Of a DNA stretch of 64,000 nt, positions 15,147 to 23,253 are shown piece by piece; the first letter of the stretch is position 1; every line of letters begins with the position of its first letter. The notes beneath the pieces are model-generated. The model saw only the letters and a program-made list of their open reading frames with translations, had not been told where the DNA came from and made no database searches. The stretch is taken from NCBI GenBank assembly GCA_049322695.1, contig JBMORW010000041.1, forward strand, positions 1 through 64,000, read 5' to 3'. The position numbers were made by a program, and so were the translations under genes. The stretch comes from CALGKJ01 sp049322695 (lineage in GTDB: Bacteria > Bacillota > Clostridia > Lutisporales > Lutisporaceae).

Positions 15147-16061
15147 TTAATAACAATATAAATTTTTACTGAAATACCTATCTCCCCTATCAGGAAAAAT
15201 TGTTACGATATTACCTGATTCTATCGTCTCTGAAAGCTTTTGCACAGCTGCCATCGCAGCCCCTGAGGATGAACCTGCTATGATTCCCTCTTTTGCAGCA
15301 AGCTCCCTCACCATACAAAATGCCTCACTGTCACTTATCTTAATCACATTATCAACAATTTCCATGTTCATTGTGCTGGGTATAAAGCTGTTACCTATTC
15401 CTTCTATTAAATAGCAGCCTTCATTACCCCCTCCCATAATAGAACCTTCGGGGTCAGCAAGGACAGCTTTTATATCCGATTTCCTCTCCTTAAGCAGCTT
15501 GGCGACTCCTGTGAAGGTTCCTCCACTGCCTGCTCCGGCAACAAAATAATCAATGTTTCCAGAAAGTGCATCATATATTTCAATTCCTGTTGTATCATAA
15601 TGAGCTTCAGGATTTGCTGAGTTTTCAAACTGTTGAAGTGATATAGAGTTTTTTATGCTTTTCAAAAGCTCAGATGCCTTTTCCATTGCTTCCCTCATAC
15701 CACCTTCACTTGGGGTGTTTATTATCTCAGCACCTAAAGCTCTCATTAAAATCTGCTTTTCTATTGAGAATTTCTCAGGTACAACGAATATCACCCTATA
15801 TCCCTTATTAAGTGCAGCCAATGCAATCCCCAAGCCTGTATTGCCTGCTGTCGCTTCAATTATTGTAGTACCTGTAACAAGCATGCCTTTTTCCTCTGCT
15901 TTTTTTATCATATAAGTACCTATTCTATCCTTAACACTACCCGCAGGATTATAGTACTCAAGCTTGGCATATACATTCACATCTTTTTTTATCCCCATAT
16001 TATTCAACTTTAGTAAAGGGGTGTTTCCTATTAACTCTCTTATATCATTATAGATACTCAT
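15147..16061 (-). CDS. mccA: PLP-dependent cystathionine beta-synthase/cysteine synthase-type enzyme
   Basis: This fold-II PLP enzyme of 304 residues has the Schiff-base lysine in GSVKDRI, the substrate loop TAGNTG and the phosphate-binding GSGGTFTG. CysK and MccA (O-acetylserine-dependent cystathionine beta-synthase) look alike. I favour MccA because it is encoded with an MccB-type lyase and a YrrT-type methyltransferase, as in the Bacillus yrrT-mtnN-mccA-mccB cluster for reverse transsulfuration. mtnN is not here. Last gene of a cysteine T-box operon, 10 bases after mccB. Confidence 0.85.
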   Translation of the reverse strand: MSIYNDIRELIGNTPLLKLNNMGIKKDVNVYAKLEYYNPAGSVKDRIGTYMIKKAEEKGMLVTGTTIIEATAGNTGLGIALAALNKGYRVIFVVPEKFSIEKQILMRALGAEIINTPSEGGMREAMEKASELLKSIKNSISLQQFENSANPEAHYDTTGIEIYDALSGNIDYFVAGAGSGGTFTGVAKLLKERKSDIKAVLADPEGSIMGGGNEGCYLIEGIGNSFIPSTMNMEIVDNVIKISDSEAFCMVRELAAKEGIIAGSSSGAAMAAVQKLSETIESGNIVTIFPDRGDRYFSKNLYCY

Positions 16062-16071
16062 ATTCTTCCCC

Positions 16072-17217
16072 CTAAAGCTTAGATTTTGCTATTGCATTTT
16101 CTATGTCAGCAACTAAATCTTCTTTGTTTTCTATACCTACAGATAACCTGATCAGCCTGTCTACAATGCCCATCTTCTGCCTGAGTTCATAAGGAATAGC
16201 TCCATGTGTCATTGTTGCAGGATGGGTGAGTAATGATTCGACTCCTCCTAGACTTTCTCCGACAGTGATGTATTTTAACTCTCTTAAAAAAATATGTATA
16301 TCATAGCTTTCTTTTAGTATAAAGGAAATCATCGCTCCAGGTCCTTTTGCTTGCCTTTTTTGAAGCTCATAACCCGGATGTTCCTTCAAGCCTGGATAAT
16401 ATATTTTTGCTGCAGCTTCATTATTAGTCAGGTAGTCAGCCAGATACTCAGCATTCTCAATGTGCCTGTCTAACCTTACTGATAAAGTTTTAATACCTCT
16501 GATAAGTAGCCATGAATCGAAAGGACCTAAAACACCACCTGTTGCATTTTGCAAGAAATGCATCCTTTTTGATAATTCCTCAGAGTTTACAACTACTAAT
16601 CCTGCAAGCAAATCACTATGTCCTCCAAGATACTTTGTCGCACTGTGAATCACAATGTCAGCTCCTAATTCTATAGGCCTCTGCAGATAAGGGGTCATAA
16701 AAGTGTTATCTACAATAGTAAGTAGGTTATGCCTTTTTGCAATATCAGCTACTTTGGATATATCTGTTATACCCATAAGAGGATTTGTTGGGGTTTCAAT
16801 TATTATAGCTCTGACATTTTCACTTATGCTTTTGGTAACTTCTATTTCTATACTGGTATCCACAATTTCATATTCCAGCTTAAAGTTATTGAACACTTTA
16901 TCCAATACTCTGAATGTACCACCATACATGTTATTGGAAATCAAAATCTTATCTCCGCTTTTGAAAAGCATCATCACTGCTGTAATTGCAGCCATCCCTG
17001 AAGAAAATGCATAACCGGAATAACCACCTTCCATTTCAGTTATAAGTTTTTCCAAAGCATGTCTTGTGGGATTACCCGTTCTAGAATATTCGTATCCCCT
17101 GTTCTCACCTATAGTTGCCTGTTTATAAGTCGAAGTCTGGTATATCGGTACACTAACAGCACCTGTATTCTCATCTCCGTCTATTCCCCCATGTATTAAT
17201 AGTGTTTCCATCTTCAT
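16072..17217 (-). CDS. mccB: Cystathionine gamma-lyase/synthase family PLP enzyme
   Basis: The 381 residues match the Cys/Met-metabolism PLP family: YEYSRTGNPTRHALE near residue 45, PLP lysine in HSATKYLGGHSD and the late SLGGVESLLTHPATMTH. Residues do not cleanly separate gamma-lyase from gamma-synthase; the partner mccA and the cysteine T-box favour homocysteine-to-cysteine conversion with release of 2-oxobutyrate. GGAGG before the ATG; three bases from the upstream methyltransferase gene. Confidence 0.88.
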   Translation of the reverse strand: MKMETLLIHGGIDGDENTGAVSVPIYQTSTYKQATIGENRGYEYSRTGNPTRHALEKLITEMEGGYSGYAFSSGMAAITAVMMLFKSGDKILISNNMYGGTFRVLDKVFNNFKLEYEIVDTSIEIEVTKSISENVRAIIIETPTNPLMGITDISKVADIAKRHNLLTIVDNTFMTPYLQRPIELGADIVIHSATKYLGGHSDLLAGLVVVNSEELSKRMHFLQNATGGVLGPFDSWLLIRGIKTLSVRLDRHIENAEYLADYLTNNEAAAKIYYPGLKEHPGYELQKRQAKGPGAMISFILKESYDIHIFLRELKYITVGESLGGVESLLTHPATMTHGAIPYELRQKMGIVDRLIRLSVGIENKEDLVADIENAIAKSKL

Positions 17218-17220
17218 ACT

Positions 17221-17853
17221 CTATTCCTCCCTTTTTATCCCTTTTGCCAGAAAAATACCTGTTTCAGTATACTCACCTTTGCTTGAATAGCCTTTACACA
17301 TTAATCCTATACTATACACTTCTATATCTTTAAAACCTGCTTCTTCAAGCCATCTTAATATCTGTGCTCTTGAAAAACCCATCCATACATCGTGCATCTC
17401 CTCTATTGCCCAGTATCCATTATGCTCCTCCACATCTGTTATAACCAGTGAACCGTTGTTCTTCAAAACTCTGTACATCTCTTTTATTGCTTGTTTGACA
17501 TTCTCGACATGGTGTAGAGCCATGTTGACAAAAACTGCGTCAGTAGATTTGTCAAATAAAGGTATATCATCCATAGTGCCCATTAGAGGATAAATATTAG
17601 TATATCCATATTCCCGTGCAGAGTTGCTCAATTCCTTTAGCATGTTTCTTGAACAATCCAGAGAAAATACCATTTTTGCTTTTTCAGCAAGGGATAAAGA
17701 TATAAAACCAGTACCGCAGCCCAAATCAACGCATATCTTATTACTTATGTCCACTTTTGATAATGATATCTGTTTTAACTCTTCCTCAAAATATTCGCTT
17801 CTTATTACATTCCATTTATGTGCAATAGAATCAAAATAGTTTACTGAATTCAT
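17221..17853 (-). CDS. yrrT: SAM-dependent methyltransferase, YrrT-like
   Basis: This 210-residue class I methyltransferase has the SAM-binding motif I VDLGCGTGFISL (about 39-50), an acidic motif II (FSLDCS) and the post-motif LHHVENVKQAIKEMYRVLK. It is the first gene after the cysteine T-box and before mccB and mccA, the place of yrrT in Bacillus. It probably makes SAH/homocysteine for the following enzymes; the methyl acceptor is unknown. Confidence 0.8.
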   Translation of the reverse strand: MNSVNYFDSIAHKWNVIRSEYFEEELKQISLSKVDISNKICVDLGCGTGFISLSLAEKAKMVFSLDCSRNMLKELSNSAREYGYTNIYPLMGTMDDIPLFDKSTDAVFVNMALHHVENVKQAIKEMYRVLKNNGSLVITDVEEHNGYWAIEEMHDVWMGFSRAQILRWLEEAGFKDIEVYSIGLMCKGYSSKGEYTETGIFLAKGIKREE

Positions 17854-17878
17854 GTTAATACTCCTTTCATTTATAAAT

Positions 17879-18175
17879 AAAAAAACTTCTACCTCCTACA
17901 GAGGCAGAAGTAAATTCCGCGGTTCCACTCTGTTAATTATGCCCATAAAAGCATAACAACTCTTTTTTGGTACTGATATACCTCTCTACAATAACGGGTA
18001 TTCCCGCTGGAGTCTACAATAGAGCTATCTATTTTCAATCCAGAGCTCAGAGATGCACTTCAAACAACCTGAGTGTAATATCCCTTTCAGCTAAGAGGAT
18101 ATCTCTCTGTACATGTCAGTTATCTTACTCTTCTCTTCAATGCTAATCTCACTATTCCCATTGGTATACTTGGTA
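17879..18175 (-). ncRNA. T-box riboswitch leader, cysteine specifier
   Basis: The minus strand has the conserved T-box GTGGAACCGCGG (about 17918-17929), a specifier segment GAAGTGCATCTCTGAG with codon TGC (18055-18057) and a terminator (ACTTCTGCCTC/GGAGGTAGAAGT then T7, 17879-17911). TGC means cysteine, fitting the mccB/mccA genes downstream. Uncharged tRNA-Cys would permit read-through. Confidence 0.93.
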
Positions 18176-18180
18176 TTTAC

Positions 18181-18209
18181 ATTTTATAATCTTTTTGTCA
18201 TTTTGTCAA
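18181..18209 (-). promoter_or_regulatory. Sigma-A promoter of the cysteine T-box operon
   Basis: TTGACA (18204-18209), 17-base spacer, TAAAAT (18181-18186) on the minus strand, ending just before the leader. Between here and 18455 I see no convincing gene. Confidence 0.85.
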
Positions 18210-18455
18210 CATAATACATCATTTTGCGAGTTCTCCATAAAATCTTTATAAAAATGCTATATGATATATTTATAGCACATGCAAATAGTAAGTTTGGTTT
18301 TTCAAGGAAAAACTCACTATAATAGTTTTCAATAAACCCCTCAGAAAAAGGCTTTACATATTGTAAGGTCTTTTTCATTTATGCATATACATTAAATGCT
18401 GATAAAAAAGAGATCAAATGTTGATTTATCTATGATCTCTTTAATATATATAGAT

Positions 18456-19136
18456 TTATTTTATGTTTAAAGGCTTTAGTAATTTATCCACTTCTATGGG
18501 TTTGCCATTTTGATCCATTATTTCCACCTTCGCAAACACCCATCCTTCGACCTTTGTAGGATCTACACCTGCATCTATGAATGGCTGCGGATTAAGAACA
18601 AATACTAGATCCTTGTCATTGGTAGCCATGTTTTTAGCCCATTCAAACATATTCCCATTTCCCAATGCAACTCCATAGTGGTCAAGCTTCTCGTGATAGC
18701 CTACTACTTCTCTATGATTCTTCACTACATGCCTAAATGCTTCTAGCATATTAACTTCTCCCTTATACTCAGAAGGATGGTCGCCTATTTCTGCAAGAAC
18801 CATAATCATATCCATCATTTCATCATATTGATACATATCTGCAGGGAGCTTAGAAATATCAAGTCCTGCATTTACAAAGGGCTTTGCATCAAAATCAAGC
18901 ATTAGATCTGGCTGACCTTCAACACTAAAATCCTTACCTATAAAAAACCTATCTTCAGTTGGTGTAATTAAGGCGAAACCATTATATTGTTCGTCAAACT
19001 CGATTTTATCTGGCATAGCATTTAAAATCTGCTCAAAGGATGTTAATGCAACCTTGCCTACCACGTCTGTTCCCTGACATGCTGTAAAAATAAGTATAAG
19101 AACTGCAGTTAATACTATTAATGATATTTTTTTCAT
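18456..19136 (-). CDS. Putative lipoprotein of the copper operon
   Basis: The ATG at 19134-19136 follows GGAGG by seven bases. It has a signal sequence with lipobox (LIFTAC, Cys at about 20) and roughly 200 residues outside the membrane. Two related segments are visible (GKDFSVEGQPDLMLDFDAKPFVNAGLD and NDKDLVFVLNPQPFIDAGVD are similar, each with PFxxAGxD), so there is an internal repeat. It is the last gene of copA-copZ-csoR. Met/His are present (YDEMMDMIM, GYHEKLDH), but no known copper family is recognised. Confidence 0.8.
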   Translation of the reverse strand: MKKISLIVLTAVLILIFTACQGTDVVGKVALTSFEQILNAMPDKIEFDEQYNGFALITPTEDRFFIGKDFSVEGQPDLMLDFDAKPFVNAGLDISKLPADMYQYDEMMDMIMVLAEIGDHPSEYKGEVNMLEAFRHVVKNHREVVGYHEKLDHYGVALGNGNMFEWAKNMATNDKDLVFVLNPQPFIDAGVDPTKVEGWVFAKVEIMDQNGKPIEVDKLLKPLNIK

Positions 19137-19153
19137 TTTCAATCCTCCATTTA

Positions 19154-19507
19154 CTATTTCATCAGTTTTTCCATGGTTATTATTAATTCCTCTACTACAT
19201 CAGGCTCACCCGATTTAATTTTCTTTATCAAACAGCTTTTCAAGTGATCCTCAAATATCAAATTACTTACTGACTTTATCGCTGATTGAGTTGCTATGAT
19301 ATGTATCAATACATCATAACAATACACATCCTTCTCAATCATCCTCTTTATAATCTTAATCTGATCTTCTATATTGTTTAATTGTGAGATAATAGAAGTA
19401 TTATCATTTTGAATTTTAATTGACTCTTTTGGATTAGAGCTGTAACTGCTCTCTTTTGACTTTGAGGCAAGTATCTGTGTAGGGTATTTCTTATGATCTT
19501 CCTTCAC
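19154..19507 (-). CDS. csoR: CsoR-family copper-sensing repressor
   Basis: I use the GTG at 19505-19507 with GGAG eight bases upstream. The C-terminal 80 residues are the all-helical DUF156/CsoR fold, with the three Cu(I) ligands recognisable as Cys in VYCYDVL, and His and Cys in DHLKSC. A basic, Ser-rich N-terminal extension of about 35 residues is longer than usual. It is encoded after copZ, with a CsoR-type operator (22324-22351) upstream of copA. It should release DNA when it binds Cu(I). Confidence 0.88.
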   Translation of the reverse strand: MKEDHKKYPTQILASKSKESSYSSNPKESIKIQNDNTSIISQLNNIEDQIKIIKRMIEKDVYCYDVLIHIIATQSAIKSVSNLIFEDHLKSCLIKKIKSGEPDVVEELIITMEKLMK

Positions 19508-19534
19508 ATTTCTCACTCCATCTACCTATATTAC

Positions 19535-19747
19535 TTATATCTCTTTAATGCCTATCACATCATAGCCAGCTTCTTCAATTGCTTTTTTTATTTTTGCATC
19601 TTCAATCTCATTTAATGCATCAGCTATAGCATACTTACCTTCAAGATTAACTTGTACCTTTGACATGCCTATTTGATGTAATGCGTCAGTAACATGCTTT
19701 ACGCAATGTCCACAGCTTATACCTTCAATATTTATCTGCTTTCTCAT
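19535..19747 (-). CDS. copZ: Copper chaperone CopZ (HMA domain)
   Basis: This 70-residue ferredoxin-like HMA domain has the MxCxxC-type site as GISCGHC near residue 10 and ends IKEI. It carries Cu(I) to CopA and CsoR. It lies between copA (22 bases upstream) and csoR. GGAGG precedes the ATG. Confidence 0.95.
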   Translation of the reverse strand: MRKQINIEGISCGHCVKHVTDALHQIGMSKVQVNLEGKYAIADALNEIEDAKIKKAIEEAGYDVIGIKEI

Positions 19748-19768
19748 TCTTCATTCCTCCGTTTTTTA

Positions 19769-22234
19769 TTATTTGTATGGTTTAAAGCTTTTCAGTCGCA
19801 GTGCATTAGCGAGCACAGATACGGAACTCAGAGACATCGCAGCTGCTGCAAATACCGGATTCAAAAGTGGTCCTCCGAATGCATACAATACACCCGCAGC
19901 AATTGGTATGCCGGCAACGTTATATGCAAAAGCCCAGAAAAGGTTCTGCTTGATGTTTCTTATTGTACTTTTGCTTAGCTGTATTGAAGTTGGCACATCC
20001 ATCAGATCACTTCTCATTAAGACGATATCAGCAGATTCCATAGCAACATCAGTTCCCGAGCCTATAGCTATACCTATATCTGCTTGAGCCAGTGCAGGTG
20101 CATCATTTATACCATCTCCCACCATGGCAACCTTCTTTCCTTCCTCTTGCAGCTTCTTCACCTCACTTGCTTTATCTTGCGGTAATACCTCAGCCAATAC
20201 TCTGTCTATTCCTACTTGTTTCGCTATTGCTTCAGCTGTTCTTCTATTGTCTCCGGTAATCATGGCAACCTCGATACCCATTTTGTGCAGCTTCTCAATT
20301 GCCTTAGCAGAGCTTTCCTTTACAATATCTGCTACAGCAATAATGCCTGCAAGTTGATTGTCAACTGTTATATACATTGGGGTTTTACCTTCAGACGCAA
20401 GTATATCTGACTGCTCCTCCAACTGTATCAAAGATATGTTTCTATCTACCATAAGCTTTTTATTACCGAGAAGCATCTGTTTTCCTTCTATAACAACTTC
20501 TATTCCATGGCCTGGTATTGCAGTAAAACTGTCCAGTTTTTTTAATTCCAGACCTTGCTTTTCAGCACCTCTAACAATTGCCTCTCCAAGTGGATGTTCT
20601 GAACTCTTTTCTGCTGATCCAGCCAACTGCAGCAATGACTTTTCATCGATTATTGTTGTTGTAATTACATCTGTGACTTCAGGTCTTCCTTCAGTAATGG
20701 TACCTGTCTTATCAAACACAATTGTGTTTATCTTGTGTGTTGTCTCCAGAGCTTCTCCACCCTTAATCAATACTCCATGCTCTGCACCTTTACCTGTTCC
20801 AACCATGATAGCAGTTGGAGTTGCTAAGCCTAGTGCACAAGGACAAGCTATTACAAGCACTGCAATAAAGGTTTTCAGTGCAAAAACTGCATCTTTACCT
20901 GCTAACAGCCATATTACTGTTGATGCCAATGCAATTACAAATACAATTGGTACAAAATATCCCGAAACAATATCAGCCATTTGAGCAATTGGAGCTTTAG
21001 AACCCTGTGCATCCTCCACTAGCTTAATGATTTGAGCCAAAGCTGTATCACTGCCAACTTTAGTTGCTTTGAACTTAATAGAACCATTTTTATTTATGCT
21101 TGCTCCAAATACCTTGTCTCCGGCCTTCTTATCTACTGGCATACTCTCACCGGTTAGCATGGATTCATCAATGGCAGTAATACCCTCCATTACTTCTCCG
21201 TCAACCGGAATCTTCTCACCAGGTTTTACAAGTATGATATCTCCCACTTCAACTTCTTCTATTGGTATCTCAATCTCTTTATCATCTTGTATAACTATCG
21301 CTGTTTTAGGAGCCAGCCCCATTAGCATTTTAATTGCTTCTGAAGTCCTTCCCTTTGATACAGCTTCCAATGACTTTCCAAGTAATATTAAGGTTATAAT
21401 TACTCCGGCTGTTTCAAAATATAAATCCTCTACATATCCAAAAACTCCGGTGGATATTCTCCATGTGGAATATAAACTGTAAACTACAGCGGCTGTTGTA
21501 CCAATTGCAATAAGCGAATCCATATTTGGACTTCTATGCCACAGCGCTTTATAGCCAACGGTATAAAACTTGTAGCCCGCAATTACAACTGGTGTAACAA
21601 GAATGATTTGTACTAATGCATAGGTTAATGGATACTGCATTGGCTCAAGCCAATCAGGAACGGGGAAGTTCCACCATGTCACCATTGGTCCCATAGCAAT
21701 ATATAATAAAGGAACTGTAAAAATTGCAGAAATAACAAACTTAATCCATAATGTTTTAATCTCTTTTTCCTTGCGTTTCTTGTCCTCATCTACTCTATTT
21801 TTATTCTCTATCTCTAGAGCTTTATATCCAGCCTTTGCTATTACTTGCTTTATTTCTGATAAACGCACTGCTTTAGGGTCATATTTAATCATTGCCTTCT
21901 CTATTGCAAAATTTACATTTACACTTTCGATTCCTGTTAGCTTACCTACAGCTCTTTCTATAGCCTTTGCACAAGCTGCACAGGTCATTCCGGAGATTGG
22001 CACAGTTATCTCCTTTATATCCATCTCCTCTTTTGCCTCATATCCTGCTTTCGTAACAGCACTCTTTATAAACTCTGTGTTTGACTTTTGCTCATCATAT
22101 TGAACAGTCATTTTTTCTGTTGCCAGATTAACGTTTATTTCACTTATACCATCCAGCTTTTTTACGGCTCGTTCTACTGCCTTTGCACAAGCTGCACAGG
22201 TCATGCCAGTAATTTTGAAATTCTCTGTTTTCAT
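19769..22234 (-). CDS. copA: Cu(+)-exporting P1B-type ATPase
   Basis: This 821-residue ATPase has two N-terminal HMA domains, each with GMTCAAC (about residues 9 and 79), eight TM helices, the TGES actuator, the CPC metal site in the sixth helix (ACPCALG), DKTGT phosphorylation, the HP motif (SEHPLGEAI) and GDGINDAPALAQAD. N and YN before the last helices (AFAYNVAGIP) and MSLSSVSV near the end are the CopA signature for Cu(I). First gene of copA-copZ-csoR-lipoprotein. Confidence 0.97.
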   Translation of the reverse strand: MKTENFKITGMTCAACAKAVERAVKKLDGISEINVNLATEKMTVQYDEQKSNTEFIKSAVTKAGYEAKEEMDIKEITVPISGMTCAACAKAIERAVGKLTGIESVNVNFAIEKAMIKYDPKAVRLSEIKQVIAKAGYKALEIENKNRVDEDKKRKEKEIKTLWIKFVISAIFTVPLLYIAMGPMVTWWNFPVPDWLEPMQYPLTYALVQIILVTPVVIAGYKFYTVGYKALWHRSPNMDSLIAIGTTAAVVYSLYSTWRISTGVFGYVEDLYFETAGVIITLILLGKSLEAVSKGRTSEAIKMLMGLAPKTAIVIQDDKEIEIPIEEVEVGDIILVKPGEKIPVDGEVMEGITAIDESMLTGESMPVDKKAGDKVFGASINKNGSIKFKATKVGSDTALAQIIKLVEDAQGSKAPIAQMADIVSGYFVPIVFVIALASTVIWLLAGKDAVFALKTFIAVLVIACPCALGLATPTAIMVGTGKGAEHGVLIKGGEALETTHKINTIVFDKTGTITEGRPEVTDVITTTIIDEKSLLQLAGSAEKSSEHPLGEAIVRGAEKQGLELKKLDSFTAIPGHGIEVVIEGKQMLLGNKKLMVDRNISLIQLEEQSDILASEGKTPMYITVDNQLAGIIAVADIVKESSAKAIEKLHKMGIEVAMITGDNRRTAEAIAKQVGIDRVLAEVLPQDKASEVKKLQEEGKKVAMVGDGINDAPALAQADIGIAIGSGTDVAMESADIVLMRSDLMDVPTSIQLSKSTIRNIKQNLFWAFAYNVAGIPIAAGVLYAFGGPLLNPVFAAAAMSLSSVSVLANALRLKSFKPYK

Positions 22235-22323
22235 AGCTTATCACCTTTCCTCCTATATACTATGATTTACTGAAAAACTTATTATAAACCTTTACTATAG
22301 AAAAATTGTATAACCACTTACTA

Positions 22324-22351
22324 AATATACTTTACCCCCCCTAAGTATATT
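22324..22351 (-). promoter_or_regulatory. CsoR-type operator
   Basis: Nine-base perfect inverted arms AATATACTT and AAGTATATT flank TACCCCCCCT. A G/C tract between TACT-like arms is the operator form of the CsoR/RcnR family. It lies about 100 bases before copA and downstream of the direct-repeat promoter, so CsoR could block transcription. Confidence 0.75.
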
Positions 22352-22423
22352 TCACTTAAAAAATAATATTTAGCTCCTTGAAAACTAAATAAGATTTATA
22401 CAGCTGTTATTCATCAATTATGA

Positions 22424-22453
22424 TTATAGCTGGAATTTATGAAGATTTTATGT
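22424..22453 (-). promoter_or_regulatory. OmpR-type direct-repeat box with -10, copA region
   Basis: The minus strand has CATAAA twice, 11 bases apart, then 7 bases, then TATAAT (22424-22429), the same architecture as at 9303-9332 and 10483-10512. It is about 190 bases upstream of the copA ATG, with the CsoR operator in between. Confidence 0.65.
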
Positions 22454-22607
22454 AGAAAACAAAACTATTTCAAATAAAGTTCTTAATAGCTTCAACGTAG
22501 TTTCTGTAATTAGACATATGGATTCATGTAATACACCATATTATTATGTATATATATTGGTGATTGATTTCTAACTATAGTATTTTTTGCGGCATGGAAA
22601 CATAATA

Positions 22608-22636
22608 TAAGGGACTTGATATCTATCAAGTCCCTT
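22608..22636 (-). terminator. Terminator hairpin of the small spore-type gene
   Basis: TAAGGGACTTGATA pairs with TATCAAGTCCCTTA, just after the stop at 22642. The following T-rich run is weak. Confidence 0.65.
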
Positions 22637-22641
22637 AGGGA

Positions 22642-22902
22642 TTATACTGATGCACCGAAACCGAAGGTTCTTCCAAATCCACCAAAAGCTATTATAGCAA
22701 GTATGATGATGAAGAAGAAGTTGTTGTTGATACCAAAGCTGCCTCCACATGCAAGTAATATGAATAGTAAGAGCAGGAGTAGGAATCCATTGTTGCAGAA
22801 CAGGCCTCCCAAAGGTGATACTGCACCTGCTACAGGTGCGCATCCACAGCCAGCTGCAGCTCCTGCTACAGGTGCGCCGAATCCGAATAATCCGTTTGTC
22901 AT
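22642..22902 (-). CDS. Small hydrophobic Gly/Cys-rich protein, spore-type
   Basis: The 86 residues include a Gly/Ala/Cys N-terminus (AGAAAGCGCAPVAGA), the hydrophobic run NNGFLLLLLLFILLA and a tail IIILAIIAFGGFGRTFGFG. The last two segments are almost identical to the 62-residue protein at 30522-30710. Small proteins of this kind occur in Clostridia spores, and a sigma-K-like -10 (CATAGTATA) lies upstream. Function unknown. Confidence 0.75.
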   Translation of the reverse strand: MTNGLFGFGAPVAGAAAGCGCAPVAGAVSPLGGLFCNNGFLLLLLLFILLACGGSFGINNNFFFIIILAIIAFGGFGRTFGFGASV

Positions 22903-22941
22903 GATTTCACCTCCATTGGAATTTTCTTATCTTCCCAGTAA

Positions 22942-22950
22942 TATACTATG
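22942..22950 (-). promoter_or_regulatory. Sigma-K-like promoter
   Basis: The minus strand has CATAGTATA, an exact CATAnnnTA -10, with AC 16 bases upstream as the sigma-K -35, before the 22642-22902 gene. Confidence 0.55.
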
Positions 22951-23018
22951 TCCATCTTTTGTTTTGGTTACCTCTATGTCAACTAATAATTTTGTACACA
23001 CATAAAAAAGGCTTGTCA

Positions 23019-23027
23019 CATAGTATG
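23019..23027 (+). promoter_or_regulatory. Sigma-K/E-like promoter
   Basis: CATAGTATG with AC 17 bases upstream, 39 bases before the small Gly/Tyr-rich gene. It matches the neighbour at 22942-22950 except for the last base. Confidence 0.45.
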
Positions 23028-23065
23028 TAATGGGACAAACTTAAAAGGTCTTAGGAGGTGATTTT

Positions 23066-23212
23066 ATGTATCCTTACGGTTGGGGCAATCCATATTACAG
23101 AGGCTATGGCGGCCTAGGTTACGGTGGTTATATAGGTTATGGATACCCGAATTACTATAGAACAACAGGACTGGATTGGCTGCTTTTTGCAGCACTATTT
23201 ACTTTGCTGTAA
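23066..23212 (+). CDS. 48-residue Gly/Tyr-rich small protein, likely spore-associated
   Basis: ATG at 23066 follows TTAGGAGGTG. The peptide is YPYGWGNPYYRGYGGLGYGG-type repeat for 30 residues, then a short hydrophobic end (LDWLLFAALFTLL). Gly/Tyr-rich short proteins of this form are common coat or crust components in spore formers; the family cannot be named. It is followed by a terminator and is one of the few plus-strand genes. Confidence 0.75.
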   Translation: MYPYGWGNPYYRGYGGLGYGGYIGYGYPNYYRTTGLDWLLFAALFTLL

Positions 23213-23218
23213 GCAAAA

Positions 23219-23246
23219 AATGAGGAACACTAGAATGTTCCTCATT
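23219..23246. terminator. Bidirectional terminator between convergent genes
   Basis: AATGAGGAACA pairs with TGTTCCTCATT around a short loop, between the plus-strand small gene and the minus-strand TnsA-like gene. Confidence 0.8.
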
Positions 23247-23253
23247 TCAAATT

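Noticed and set aside
18184..18378. 64-codon minus-strand ORF upstream of the cysteine T-box
   Set aside because: It has no ribosome site, matches no family, and its 3' end covers the -35/-10 of a strong promoter.
20358..20984. 208-codon plus-strand ORF opposite copA
   Set aside because: Antisense shadow of the copper ATPase.
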